Source of the DNA: an uncultured Lachnospiraceae bacterium
GTDB lineage: Bacteria > Bacillota > Clostridia > Lachnospirales > Lachnospiraceae
Direction of reading: 5' to 3'
DNA: 64,000 nucleotides
NCBI GenBank assembly: GCA_902779395.1
Contig: CACZBK010000002.1
Location: forward strand, 1 to 64,000
Shown here: piece after piece, positions 15,946 to 24,250 of the stretch
How the letters are laid out: each line of letters starts with the position of its first letter
Numbering within the stretch: the stretch's first letter is position 1
Notes under the pieces: model-generated
Database searches by the model: none
What the model was told of the DNA's origin: nothing
The model's input: only the letters and a program-made list of their open reading frames with translations
Program-made: the position numbers and the translations under genes

Positions 15946-17424
15946 TCACCTCTTCAATGCTTTCTCTAACAAGGTCATTACTTCTTCATCCGCATACCCA
16001 ATCGCCCGTAGTATAATTGAATAGTTTAAATGTTCCAGAAGCCTAACTGCCTTGATAGTTTTTTCATTCGGTTCATAGGATAATTTCCCATGAGCAAGAG
16101 CATTACGCCACAAATTGAATTCTTGTCCTAAATCTATTATCTCTTCTTCCTTATACCACTCCTGTGAAATACAGTTCTTCAAAGGCAACCATGTATCATA
16201 ACCTTTATACGCTTTCCATATCTTATCCTTTAATGCTGGTTCTCGTACAAGATTTTTTGATAAAGATTTTGCTAAATCTTTAAGCTTTTTTGAAGGTTTT
16301 TTCTCTATAATCTCTTTGAGAATCATATTCATGACAACATGATGTGTTTCCTCTTTTTCCATAACAGGAAGATAATGTCTGACATATAATTCAAATGTAC
16401 TAGCTATCTGTAAGCTTTGCTGTAAGTCCACAAGATTTCTACGTTTAATGGATGGATGAATACTTGCTATAGATAATGGCCTTATATCTTCATCCTCTTC
16501 ATCTATCACTTTATTAGATATATTCTCAGCCATCAGCTTAAAGAGATTATCAATATGTTTTAAGAATAATGTCACATTCCACGTTTCCGAAATAGCCTTA
16601 TTACCCTCAGGTTCTTCCCTATATCGATTGAAAAAATAAATCTCACTCTGAATAGGCTTTTCGCAATCTATTATCTTTCCATGATCCGGTCTTTTAGATG
16701 GGTATTTACCATGTAGTTTCATCGAAAGACAAGTCGTATTCCTTCTATTGCAAATAAAAGCAAATACGCAATCTACCAAGTTATACAAATCTTTAAAGAA
16801 GTCTAAGTCAGACGTTGCAGGAAATGAAATTCTAATCTCCGAAAATGCCTCCATATTAGAATGAGCAATCTTCCATTCTCCTTTGGAGGATACATTAAAC
16901 GAGACGTGGCAATTAACAGAATCAACTGTAATGTCAAAGGCTATTATTTCCTTCAAACTCCGTTCAAAAACAACATGATTTCCTTCCTCTTCTGCTTTAA
17001 CTACTTGATTAGAAGGCACAAAGTATTGAAGTTCATCAAAATCAAATATAGCTTCTGTATAATAAGACCCTATCTCATAATTCTGAATCACAAAATCAAT
17101 TTTCTGATGATATGTCTGTGGATAAAGATTTGCCCACATATCGACAGGCAGTTGAGAACAGAATAAATAAGACTTTTTATCAAAGCCATGACCAATAATA
17201 CAATTCTGTCCATTTATTTCAGGGATACTCTCAAATGCATGAACAACCAGATCTCCTGCCACAAAATCATAGGAAAAATGACGCATCAGGTTTAGAATAG
17301 GTTCTTCGATTCCTGGAATATTCTGGTCAACACTGTTGCCATCTGAAAACTCGTAAGTTTTTTTAACGCAATCATATTTTCGACGAATATCTATATATCC
17401 AGAATGATTTAACGATTCTAACAT
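15946..17424 (-). CDS. ApeA-like HEPN protein, candidate anti-phage effector
   Basis: A 492-residue protein whose length and layout fit ApeA: a beta-rich N-terminal half (I read it as the ApeA N-terminal type domain) and a helical C-terminal HEPN domain with RNALAH at residues 440-445, the R-x4-H RNase site. ApeA is a single-gene abortive anti-phage system in which the HEPN RNase is thought to stop translation of host and phage. AAGGGAG five bases before ATG supports the start. A LexA-type promoter lies about 245-290 bases upstream. The codon before ATG is an in-frame TAA closing a short open stretch. Confidence 0.65.
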   Translation of the reverse strand: MLESLNHSGYIDIRRKYDCVKKTYEFSDGNSVDQNIPGIEEPILNLMRHFSYDFVAGDLVVHAFESIPEINGQNCIIGHGFDKKSYLFCSQLPVDMWANLYPQTYHQKIDFVIQNYEIGSYYTEAIFDFDELQYFVPSNQVVKAEEEGNHVVFERSLKEIIAFDITVDSVNCHVSFNVSSKGEWKIAHSNMEAFSEIRISFPATSDLDFFKDLYNLVDCVFAFICNRRNTTCLSMKLHGKYPSKRPDHGKIIDCEKPIQSEIYFFNRYREEPEGNKAISETWNVTLFLKHIDNLFKLMAENISNKVIDEEDEDIRPLSIASIHPSIKRRNLVDLQQSLQIASTFELYVRHYLPVMEKEETHHVVMNMILKEIIEKKPSKKLKDLAKSLSKNLVREPALKDKIWKAYKGYDTWLPLKNCISQEWYKEEEIIDLGQEFNLWRNALAHGKLSYEPNEKTIKAVRLLEHLNYSIILRAIGYADEEVMTLLEKALKR

Positions 17425-17607
17425 TTATACTCCCTTCTCAATATTCTCGTTTATTTCTGATTCAATATACCTATAATCTATGTACCCACATGATTCTAAA
17501 CCGTTAACTTTCGGAATTAGTTCCACTAATCGTATTCTTCTACCACTTTTATGTGATCTTTTTCTTTCTTCTGCCACCAAAAAAGGAGAATCCCGAATCT
17601 TATATTC
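17425..17607 (-). pseudogene. Open stretch ending directly at the ApeA-like start
   Basis: About 60 codons are open on the minus strand, in the same frame as the ApeA-like gene, and close with a TAA immediately before its ATG. The stretch is basic in the middle (EERKRSHKSGRRIR) and lacks an ATG; GTG or TTG near 17580 are possible starts. It contains LESCGYIDYR, similar to LESLNHSGYIDIR at the ApeA-like N terminus. It may be a leader peptide, a gene remnant or the true N terminus interrupted by a stop. Confidence 0.35.
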
Positions 17608-17666
17608 ATACTCTTATGTAATAAACTATAATGCTACATTATCCTTTTCCAACTCTCCCTCCATAC

Positions 17667-17717
17667 ATAATAGCATCTCTCCATGTTAACGTCAATGCAA
17701 ATACGAACATCTGTTCC
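17667..17717 (-). promoter_or_regulatory. Candidate LexA (SOS) box with promoter
   Basis: On the minus strand: GGAACAGATGTTCG (17704-17717), eight bases, TTGACG (17690-17695), 17 bases, TATTAT (17667-17672). The -35/-10 pair is good and the box matches GAAC-N4-GTTC. Box, spacing and -35 equal those at 4862-4912. It points at the ApeA-like gene. Confidence 0.6.
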
Positions 17718-17811
17718 TGCATTCATCCTATTTCATTTGACCCATTCGTAATGTTGCGACGTAATGTGACCATTTCTTCAACCTTATCCCCAAAGCCCCA
17801 CTTCAAAATGA

Positions 17812-17846
17812 CACCCCCCTGCGGCTGTACAAGACGCAGGGGGGTG
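17812..17846 (-). terminator. Strong hairpin after the HAD gene
   Basis: Perfect 12-base stem CACCCCCCTGCG / CGCAGGGGGGTG with an 11-base loop, 34 bases past the stop of the minus-strand HAD gene. The T-run after it is weak (TGTCATTTTG). It would insulate the SOS promoter from HAD transcription. Confidence 0.75.
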
Positions 17847-17879
17847 AAAGAAACACATATATACTCTTCAATTTCCACC

Positions 17880-18434
17880 TCACCACTCCCTCACCTTCTC
17901 ACCCTTCACAATGAACGCCTTTTCTGCTATTTCTGCCAGGCATTGGTCGGAACGGGAGTCAGAGTAAAACTCTTCTATATGCATTCCGGGGAAAGCTTCC
18001 TTAAAGCGGCGGAGCTTTTCGCTGCCGTAGCAGTTGGGTGAGGCGAAGGTACCGGAAGCTATATCCACATCCGATGCGATCAAGTGGCGGATACCGGTAC
18101 GCTGGCATATCTCATCAAGAAGGAATACCGGAGAAGCGGAGATTATAAGATCATCATCCCGCTTTCTGTTAAGATACCACTCTTTGATCCGTTTCTGCTT
18201 CACATCCCAAAACCGGCAAACATCCGCGCGCGGATCCTTAAGCCTGCGCAAAAAAGAAAAGTAACGTTCTTTAAAGCGCAACTTATCTATCGCGCCCAAT
18301 TTATATTTTATGGCCGCAAAGATCTGGCCCGGCAGATCCAAAATGATCCCGGGATGTCTTTTCATGCAGAAAATCCAAAAATCTACGCTGCTGTCGCCAC
18401 GGTATATAGTTCCATCAAAATCATATACATTCAT
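17880..18434 (-). CDS. HAD-family phosphatase, partner of UbiA-type gene
   Basis: A 184-residue HAD-IB-like phosphatase: DFDGT at residues 5-9 provides the nucleophile Asp and the acid Asp, SASP is motif II and the late SDSRSD motif carries the final acidic pair. It is divergent from a UbiA-type prenyltransferase 90 bases away. HAD/UbiA pairs are known in decaprenyl-phosphoribose synthesis, where the HAD enzyme removes the 5-phosphate; that role is inferred from the neighbour. Confidence 0.8.
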   Translation of the reverse strand: MNVYDFDGTIYRGDSSVDFWIFCMKRHPGIILDLPGQIFAAIKYKLGAIDKLRFKERYFSFLRRLKDPRADVCRFWDVKQKRIKEWYLNRKRDDDLIISASPVFLLDEICQRTGIRHLIASDVDIASGTFASPNCYGSEKLRRFKEAFPGMHIEEFYSDSRSDQCLAEIAEKAFIVKGEKVREW

Positions 18435-18524
18435 ATTTCACAAACCCAATCCCGCATATCATCTATGTGTTCTATAACACCTATCCTCTTGCTTTTTTAT
18501 CCACGTAGCCCTATAATTCTATGC

Positions 18525-19370
18525 ATGATCAAATATATAAAACTGTTACGCGTAAAACACTATATAAAGAATCTTCTCGTATTCCTGCCGTTATTCTTCG
18601 GCGGGGCTATTTTTGATATACCGAAGCTGATAAACACCGCGATCGGCTTTGTCTGTTTTTGTCTTATCTCCTCTTCCGTATACATATGGAACGATTATAA
18701 AGACATCGAAAAAGATAAAAAACATCCCACAAAGAAGAACAGACCATTAGCAAGTGGCCAAATCTCCAAAAAAACAGCTTTGATCATCATGTTAATGTGC
18801 GTCCTGCTATGCGGGATCCTGTTAGTCCTGTATTGCAATCTGTATGCAAGCCTTTGTATTGTTATCTATTTTATTTTAAACATAGCCTACAGCATGGGGT
18901 TAAAAAACGTTCCTATCATAGATATCTCCATCCTGGCATCCGGCTTTGTGATCCGCACATTCTTCGGCGGCTTTGTGAGTGACGTAGAGATATCACAATG
19001 GCTATTCCTGGTGATCACCACCGGCAGCCTTTACATGGGCCTTGGAAAAAGAAGGAATGAGATCAAAATGCTCGGTAAAGATGACACCCGCGAAGTATTG
19101 AAACACTATTCCGTCTCCTTCCTCGATAAAAACATGTATGTGTGCGTTGCACTTGCCAATGTGTTCTACGCCCTGTGGACTCTGGAAATGCCCAATCCAA
19201 ACATGCGCTGGACCATCCCGTTCTTCATCATAATCCTGATGTGCTACAGCCTGAATACGGAAGGTGATTCCGACGGTGATCCCGTGGAGGTCATACTAAA
19301 GGATAAAGTTCTTATCATCCTCGGGTTAATATATGCAGCGCTGGTATTCTTCCTTGTTTATACCAACTGA
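18525..19370 (+). CDS. UbiA-family prenyltransferase (DPPR synthase-like)
   Basis: A 281-residue integral membrane protein from the ATG at 18525. The first Asp-rich motif NDYKDIEKD spans residues 56-64 and PTKKNRPLASGQ follows, as in decaprenyl-phosphate phosphoribosyltransferases and other UbiA enzymes; eight or so membrane helices are visible. Expected reaction: transfer of phosphoribose (or another group) to a polyprenyl phosphate, giving a lipid-linked pentose donor. An open frame extends about 147 codons upstream but is antisense to the HAD gene and unlike protein, so I place the start here despite a weak ribosome site. Confidence 0.8.
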   Translation: MIKYIKLLRVKHYIKNLLVFLPLFFGGAIFDIPKLINTAIGFVCFCLISSSVYIWNDYKDIEKDKKHPTKKNRPLASGQISKKTALIIMLMCVLLCGILLVLYCNLYASLCIVIYFILNIAYSMGLKNVPIIDISILASGFVIRTFFGGFVSDVEISQWLFLVITTGSLYMGLGKRRNEIKMLGKDDTREVLKHYSVSFLDKNMYVCVALANVFYALWTLEMPNPNMRWTIPFFIIILMCYSLNTEGDSDGDPVEVILKDKVLIILGLIYAALVFFLVYTN

Positions 19371-19390
19371 TAACAGCATCACTAAACCGG

Positions 19391-21391
19391 TTATCTCACA
19401 ATCCTCTTCATTACGATCTTCTTTATATTTATTTTCGTACCTTCAGCCTCATGTACTATAAATGACAGCTTTTCACCACCATTCAGACTGATATCTTTAA
19501 GACATATACTTCCCGCCCCCGGCTCTGCCAAAGAATCCGCTATCAACTCACCATTCGAATACAGCTTTACTTCAGCCTTGCCGCATTCTATATCTGCTAT
19601 CACATCATATTCCCAGTTTCCTTCTACTCCGGAATAATCAGCTTTTATCAACTCCCCTTCCGCTCCGCTGCTTTCCAATTCTCCATTCGGATTTAATACG
19701 CCGTTAACAATTACATATCCCGGAGTATAAGGAAAATCTATCATACTATCCTCACGGGCATTTAATCCGGCTTCAAAATCAAAGAAACTTTCATCAGCAA
19801 AATACACACTGTAAGACTCAAATGTATTTTTATAAGTCAGACGATCAGTTATATATTCCGGAAGTCTGTCAAGATACTCCTCTTTTGTTACAAATGCGAC
19901 TCTACCGGTCTGTTCTGCATTATCCAGTCCTCTCTTGGGGCCTCCCCATAAAACCAAACCCGTATCTTTCAGATCCTCTTTCATGGGTAAATATAATACA
20001 CTTTCACTATATGGACGAAGAGTTCTGCCCATTTTCTGATCATTATCACCGTTACCGCACACAATAGCTGTTCCTATATTATTATCTTCCAAAAAGCTGT
20101 TGATCTGTTTCATCTCATCAATGTTGTATTTACGGTTATACATCAGCAGTTTGGCATCTCCCATAAGAAGCATCAAACCTATTACCGTCAAGACAAGAAA
20201 TACCACAATATAATACTGACGTACTTTCAAATATTCCCTGATATCATTCAACACTCCGGCAAAAACAAAAAATGCAAGGCCCAGGGTTATGATGTGATAT
20301 CTGTATTCAAAATCATCGCTTGCATATCTGGTATCTACCAAAAAGTATACTGCCAGATTAACAAAAACCAGAAAAAGTGCATATCCGCTCAAAAAAGAAT
20401 TATCTTTTTTCTTTATCATCCTTCCCGAACAGTATATCAATGAAACCAATAACAACAGCGTAAAACAAACCCCGACGATCATATAAACAGACTGTACAGA
20501 TCCCAGGCTGATGTCTTTAGTATCCACCGTTCCGCCAAGCAATCCGAAAATACCAATGATACAGGATGAAATATTCTCCATCATCCGCGTACTGTTTATC
20601 ATATTCATCTGCGAACCATGTCCGACGAAATCAACTGCTTTAGCCGCAACAACACCTGCTGCAGATGCAGCTAACGCAATAATCTCTGTAACAAAACGCT
20701 TTGTTTTCACCCATGAATAATCGTCGGTACAAAAACATCTTACAAGCTCATAAGCAATGACAGGAGCTATACTGCATAAAAGAGTATAGGGACCACTGCT
20801 AAGACAGGTAATAAAACACACCGGGACCATATATATGAAACGTCCAATATACTTCTTCAGCTCTATATTCTTCTCCTGGTCAAGTATGATACTTATTATA
20901 AGTACCGGAATAATGAGCCTATGTGTATAAAATGCTCCCGCTAAAAATGTCATACGCATATATCCAAGCTGACCTGTTGTCCATGGAACAAAATACAAGA
21001 TCGCAGCAAGATTTTTCATTGCTCCTGCCGTTTCTGTCCTTCGAAGAACACAATACAAAAGATAGACAAAGACAAGGATGATAATATCATTAGCTATACC
21101 CTGAGCGATACGGATATTACCGATGACGCGATACAGAATGGATGTCAGGATAGTCATCCCATGCAGATCCAACGTGGTCTGATATCCATAGTCTTTGGGA
21201 AACAGGGTGCCTTGCTTTCCCATCTCCCTTGCAAGCAGCATCATACTGGAAGAATCGAAATCGATTACTTTTTGCATAAAAATCAGATTAAATATCAATA
21301 AATAAGAAATCTGTATCACAAAAACCGCAAATGTCAGATATCCTACTACCCTTTCTATATCAGCTTTTTTTGTAAATGCCTTTTGCTTCAT
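19391..21391 (-). CDS. Multi-span membrane protein, possible GT-C glycosyltransferase
   Basis: A 666-residue protein with about ten to twelve membrane helices in the first 420 residues and a soluble C-terminal part that ends in a beta-rich, lectin-like stretch. An acidic loop after helix 1 (KVIDFDSSSMMLLAREMG) is where GT-C enzymes carry catalytic acids. The specific family is not recognised. It is convergent with the UbiA gene, whose product could make the lipid-linked donor that GT-C enzymes use, and lies about 30 bases after the acyltransferase gene on the same strand. Confidence 0.6.
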   Translation of the reverse strand: MKQKAFTKKADIERVVGYLTFAVFVIQISYLLIFNLIFMQKVIDFDSSSMMLLAREMGKQGTLFPKDYGYQTTLDLHGMTILTSILYRVIGNIRIAQGIANDIIILVFVYLLYCVLRRTETAGAMKNLAAILYFVPWTTGQLGYMRMTFLAGAFYTHRLIIPVLIISIILDQEKNIELKKYIGRFIYMVPVCFITCLSSGPYTLLCSIAPVIAYELVRCFCTDDYSWVKTKRFVTEIIALAASAAGVVAAKAVDFVGHGSQMNMINSTRMMENISSCIIGIFGLLGGTVDTKDISLGSVQSVYMIVGVCFTLLLLVSLIYCSGRMIKKKDNSFLSGYALFLVFVNLAVYFLVDTRYASDDFEYRYHIITLGLAFFVFAGVLNDIREYLKVRQYYIVVFLVLTVIGLMLLMGDAKLLMYNRKYNIDEMKQINSFLEDNNIGTAIVCGNGDNDQKMGRTLRPYSESVLYLPMKEDLKDTGLVLWGGPKRGLDNAEQTGRVAFVTKEEYLDRLPEYITDRLTYKNTFESYSVYFADESFFDFEAGLNAREDSMIDFPYTPGYVIVNGVLNPNGELESSGAEGELIKADYSGVEGNWEYDVIADIECGKAEVKLYSNGELIADSLAEPGAGSICLKDISLNGGEKLSFIVHEAEGTKINIKKIVMKRIVR

Positions 21392-21423
21392 AACTGTTTA
21401 CCTTTCTATTTTTAATCAATTAA

Positions 21424-22506
21424 TCATCCTTTATTATCTTTATTCATCACACTGATCGCGACATTCAAAACTTTAACTATGATCTTATATACCATCTGCA
21501 GGGTTTCTGCGAAGATTATCGTACTGATAATATTAATGATCAAAGCCCCGATCCATTTCAAAACCCAAAGGTCCGTATCGAATGCATTTACATATAAAAA
21601 GATCAATGAGCTTCCCATTCCCTGACCAAAGAAATAAAAAATTGCATTCCTGCCTATGTGCCTAAAAAAGGCAAACAGCTTACCACAATGTATCCTGTTT
21701 TGAAAAAACTTAGCCACTTCTATGCTTAGCATAGAAACAAATGCATATTTAGGACTCGATGTAAACTTAGCAGTCTGAATGTCATATAGTTTCAACTCCT
21801 GAAGATAATTTGTTGTTATTATCCCAAGTATTATTATGGCTAAATTCTTAAGGAAACAAGAGCTTTTATACTTGTCATGTTGATCATGCCTAAACATATT
21901 AAAGCCAATCATCCAAAAAATAGCATAAAAAAGAATTTGTGTGATATCCAGTCCAAGAAATGAATTACCGAAATAAACCCATAAGAAAAGGGCTACCATA
22001 AAGATTAAATATGTGTGGGAATCAGCTTTAAATCTCTCCACCCCTATGACAGTAATAAAAATAGTAAAACAAATAACAACCACAAAATAGACCGGCATAA
22101 ACCAAATCGATCCTGCAACTACACGGAATCCTGTGAAACTCACTTTAAAGAAAGCATTATCGACAAAGTCTCTTAAATCTGCCAATCCTGCTGTAAGCGG
22201 CAACGCCCCAATAAAATATAAGAAAAGGCTTACAAGTTCAAGAAATATGATATATAAGATCCATTTACACCATATGCGGCCTAAACTTTTAATCGTCTTT
22301 TTTAACTCTATCTTACCATAGCTTGATCCCCATCCGGATAAGAAAAAAAAGAAGGGAACATCCAAAAAAAGCGTCATATTACTAAACCACTCCGGAATAT
22401 ATTTCTGCCCACTCCAAAAAGCAGTATGAATAGAAATGATACCAAAAGCAGCTATTCCCCTCAGAAAATCAATATAGTCATTCCTTGTTTTATTTTTCAC
22501 ATCCAT
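21424..22506 (-). CDS. Acyltransferase 3 family membrane protein
   Basis: An Acyl_transf_3 (OafA/WecH-like) protein with about ten membrane helices. YIDFLRGIAAFGIISIHTAFW holds the conserved Arg and the presumed catalytic His, and PFFFFLSGW follows. Such proteins O-acetylate surface sugars at the membrane. The ATG at 22506 gives the usual short N terminus; a GTG at 22539 is an alternative. Confidence 0.85.
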   Translation of the reverse strand: MDVKNKTRNDYIDFLRGIAAFGIISIHTAFWSGQKYIPEWFSNMTLFLDVPFFFFLSGWGSSYGKIELKKTIKSLGRIWCKWILYIIFLELVSLFLYFIGALPLTAGLADLRDFVDNAFFKVSFTGFRVVAGSIWFMPVYFVVVICFTIFITVIGVERFKADSHTYLIFMVALFLWVYFGNSFLGLDITQILFYAIFWMIGFNMFRHDQHDKYKSSCFLKNLAIIILGIITTNYLQELKLYDIQTAKFTSSPKYAFVSMLSIEVAKFFQNRIHCGKLFAFFRHIGRNAIFYFFGQGMGSSLIFLYVNAFDTDLWVLKWIGALIINIISTIIFAETLQMVYKIIVKVLNVAISVMNKDNKG

Positions 22507-22578
22507 ATTTTCCGTCAGCCCACGAAAATGACTAATCACCGTTTTTTGTGTAACGAATTATAATATGCAATCCATTGT

Positions 22579-22767
22579 TTACTTATGTACCTCACCCGAT
22601 ATATTCTTTAGATAATTACATACTGCTTTGCCATAACGATCCTCCCTACTATTTATGATCCTATCCAGAATGCCTTGGACATTTTCAACATTTTCACTAA
22701 TAGTAACCTTTTTAAGTAAATCCCAAGCTCTTCCTTTATCATCTTCATTACGTAGAATATCTATCAT
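22579..22767 (-). pseudogene. Short unrecognised remnant
   Basis: A 62-codon minus-strand frame with helical, charged composition and no family I recognise. The frame stays open about 11 codons further upstream to a TAG, with no second start codon. It sits in a rearranged patch next to IS66 debris and is probably the tail of a deleted gene. Confidence 0.35.
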
Positions 22768-23064
22768 CTGAGTAACAAAATCAATGTATTCATCTTGATC
22801 CTATCTCTCCTTCCATAGCACACCCCTCTTCAAACACTCGCTATCAGGATTCTTGCCATGGTTTACCTCCAAAGTTAGTTCCAAATCATCAGTACCTGTT
22901 TATTATATCATCATGAGATAATCTCACCCAACAGATTACGCGACTTGTACAACTTGTGCAGCACGATCAACTAACTAAATTATGTACTCTCATGAATACT
23001 AACCAAACTTTTCAGCAGTCCAATCACGCCAAGCGGAAGGCTACCCTTCAGAAATAGAAAAATA
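22768..23064. other. Gene-free stretch with old IS66-end-like pieces
   Basis: No gene is supported. CTTGTACAACTTGTGCA (22944-22960) and TGTACTCTCATGAATAC (22983-22999) are diverged versions of sequences in the IS66 left end (14436 onward and 14366 onward), so an older element end probably decayed here. Confidence 0.4.
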
Positions 23065-23461
23065 GTAAGTACTCTATCATGAGTACCTTCTAACATTTTC
23101 TTATCTATGAGATTATAACTCCAAATAACTTCGCTTGTCTTGTACAACTTGGGCAACTCCCAAAACACTACTTCCAATGATTCGACTATTTCCATTTCAA
23201 TGAACGATATCCGTATCGATATCGGAGCATCTGCGCCTGATGTCCTAATCACTAAGATCATAGGAGCTCTGCGTAATGCTTAGGAACGCTGATCCTCGTT
23301 CTTTTTCTGCCGTTTATGTTGTATGCGGCACCGACATGCGTCTCGGTATCGATTCGCTTGCTGCTATCATACAGACACGTTATAAACTTCCTATATTTAA
23401 GCCCGAATCCCTCTTTTTGTTCTGTGGAAGGTGCGCCAATAAGATCAAAGGGCTCTTATAA
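23065..23461 (+). mobile_element. IS66-family remnant with internal deletion
   Basis: Begins with the same GTAAGTACTC left end as the element at 14362 and stays nearly identical to 14456. It then jumps to the equivalent of 14760: the 21-base sequence CTTGTACAACTTGGGCAACTC, present twice in the first copy, occurs once here (23139-23159). The first two thirds of orfA are therefore missing. The element ends in tnpB at 23461, with three bases lost near 23327. Confidence 0.8.
23276..23461 (+). pseudogene. IS66 TnpB, N-terminal half
   Basis: 61 codons nearly identical to the tnpB at 14876, one residue shorter at VVCGTDMRLG. It breaks after NKIKGLL, where the intact gene continues with Trp-Glu-Gly; the TAA comes from the palindromic junction. 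Confidence 0.85.
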
Positions 23462-23494
23462 TTCTGATATCGGAATTACAATAGTGCTTTGATC
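23443..23494. repeat. Near-palindrome joining two tnpB fragments
   Basis: A 52-base imperfect palindrome, 21 of 26 arm positions paired. The central 20 bases, TAATTCTGATATCGGAATTA (23459-23478), are palindromic except for one pair. The outer arms are the homologous IKGLL and IKALL codons of two different tnpB genes facing each other. Confidence 0.85.
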
Positions 23495-23658
23495 CTGTCA
23501 CCGCGACGCCCGTAGAAAAGGAACAGCGTACCTTCTTCGAATGGAGAGGTATTATATGTTCCCTCCACAAGCTGTGAAAGACCATCCACGCCTTTACGGA
23601 GATCAGTATAGCCGCATACGACCACGAACTTTGATATGCCGTGAGCCTCAAATAACAT
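23476..23658 (-). pseudogene. IS66 TnpB fragment of the inverted element
   Basis: 60 codons of a TnpB distinct from the one at 14876: VVVCGYTDLRKGVDGLSQLV, then LFLFYGRRGDRIKALL. It stops at exactly the codon where the facing fragment stops; the TAA comes from the palindrome. Confidence 0.85.
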
Positions 23659-24012
23659 GGCTCACCTCCTTTACCAGCCTGACAGCCAAGTCATCTGAAA
23701 CCCCGGTGGTCTCAATAGTAGCTTTCTTTGTTTTTTTAGTGATCGTCGATACATTTGCCGTTGGATCTTCAGCTGGCAACTCAATAGAAGCCAACTGGCC
23801 GGAGGATGAACAACTGCTTTCGGTAGGCAGATCTCTTATCGAATCATTGTAGACCCGATTGCGTATCTTGCGAAACCAGTAGTATTTTTTTTTTGATGAG
23901 ATGCCATTCTCTTCAAGCCACTGCTTTACAATCTGCCCCCCGGGTGAGACTGGCACTGCTGCACAAGCGAAGTCCACTCTGCCATTCGTACATCTGTGGT
24001 GATCCGATCCAT
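23648..24012 (-). pseudogene. IS66 OrfA with frameshift at a C6 run
   Basis: From an ATG at 24012 the frame reads MDRITTDVRMAEWTSLVQQC, then after a shift in the CCCCCC run at about 23937-23942 continues QIVKQWLEENGISSKKKYYW, the IS66 OrfA HTH and YYW motif, and a C-terminal NVSTITKKT tail. Without the shift it would be full length and overlap tnpB by some bases, as usual. Confidence 0.75.
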
Positions 24013-24250
24013 TATAACTGTCCCTTTCTTGACTCTAAAAAACTCGCTAGTTTTTTCAGTTTTTTTGAGTATGACAGATTTTGTGTTATAACGGTAGGCG
24101 CAAGGTTTGACGTTTACTTTCATTCATATCCGTCACCTCTTATATACTTATTAACGTTATTATATATCTCTTTCATATGTTGGCTTTACAAAATGACAAC
24201 TCTTACAATATACACACGAAAACACAGAAAGACAACAGATATTTGTTTTT

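Larger units (their letters stand above)
23476..24117 (-). mobile_element. Second, different IS66-type remnant (inverted)
   Basis: On the minus strand a left end beginning GTAAACGTCAAACCTTGCGC (from 24117) precedes a frameshifted orfA and a tnpB fragment. The sequence differs clearly from the IS66 at 14362, so this is another member of the family. It ends at the palindromic junction. Confidence 0.7.

Noticed and set aside
17527-17609. 27-codon minus-strand frame MNIRFGILLFWW.. as an SOS-induced small toxin like TisB
   Set aside because: No usable ribosome site and a charged second half; too weak to call, although it lies behind the LexA-type promoter.
18084-18524. N-terminal extension of the UbiA gene
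   Set aside because: Antisense to the HAD gene and without protein-like character; the family N terminus starts at 18525.
22980-23261. 93-codon minus-strand frame in the second IS66 remnant
   Set aside because: Entirely antisense to the IS66 end and orfA remnant.
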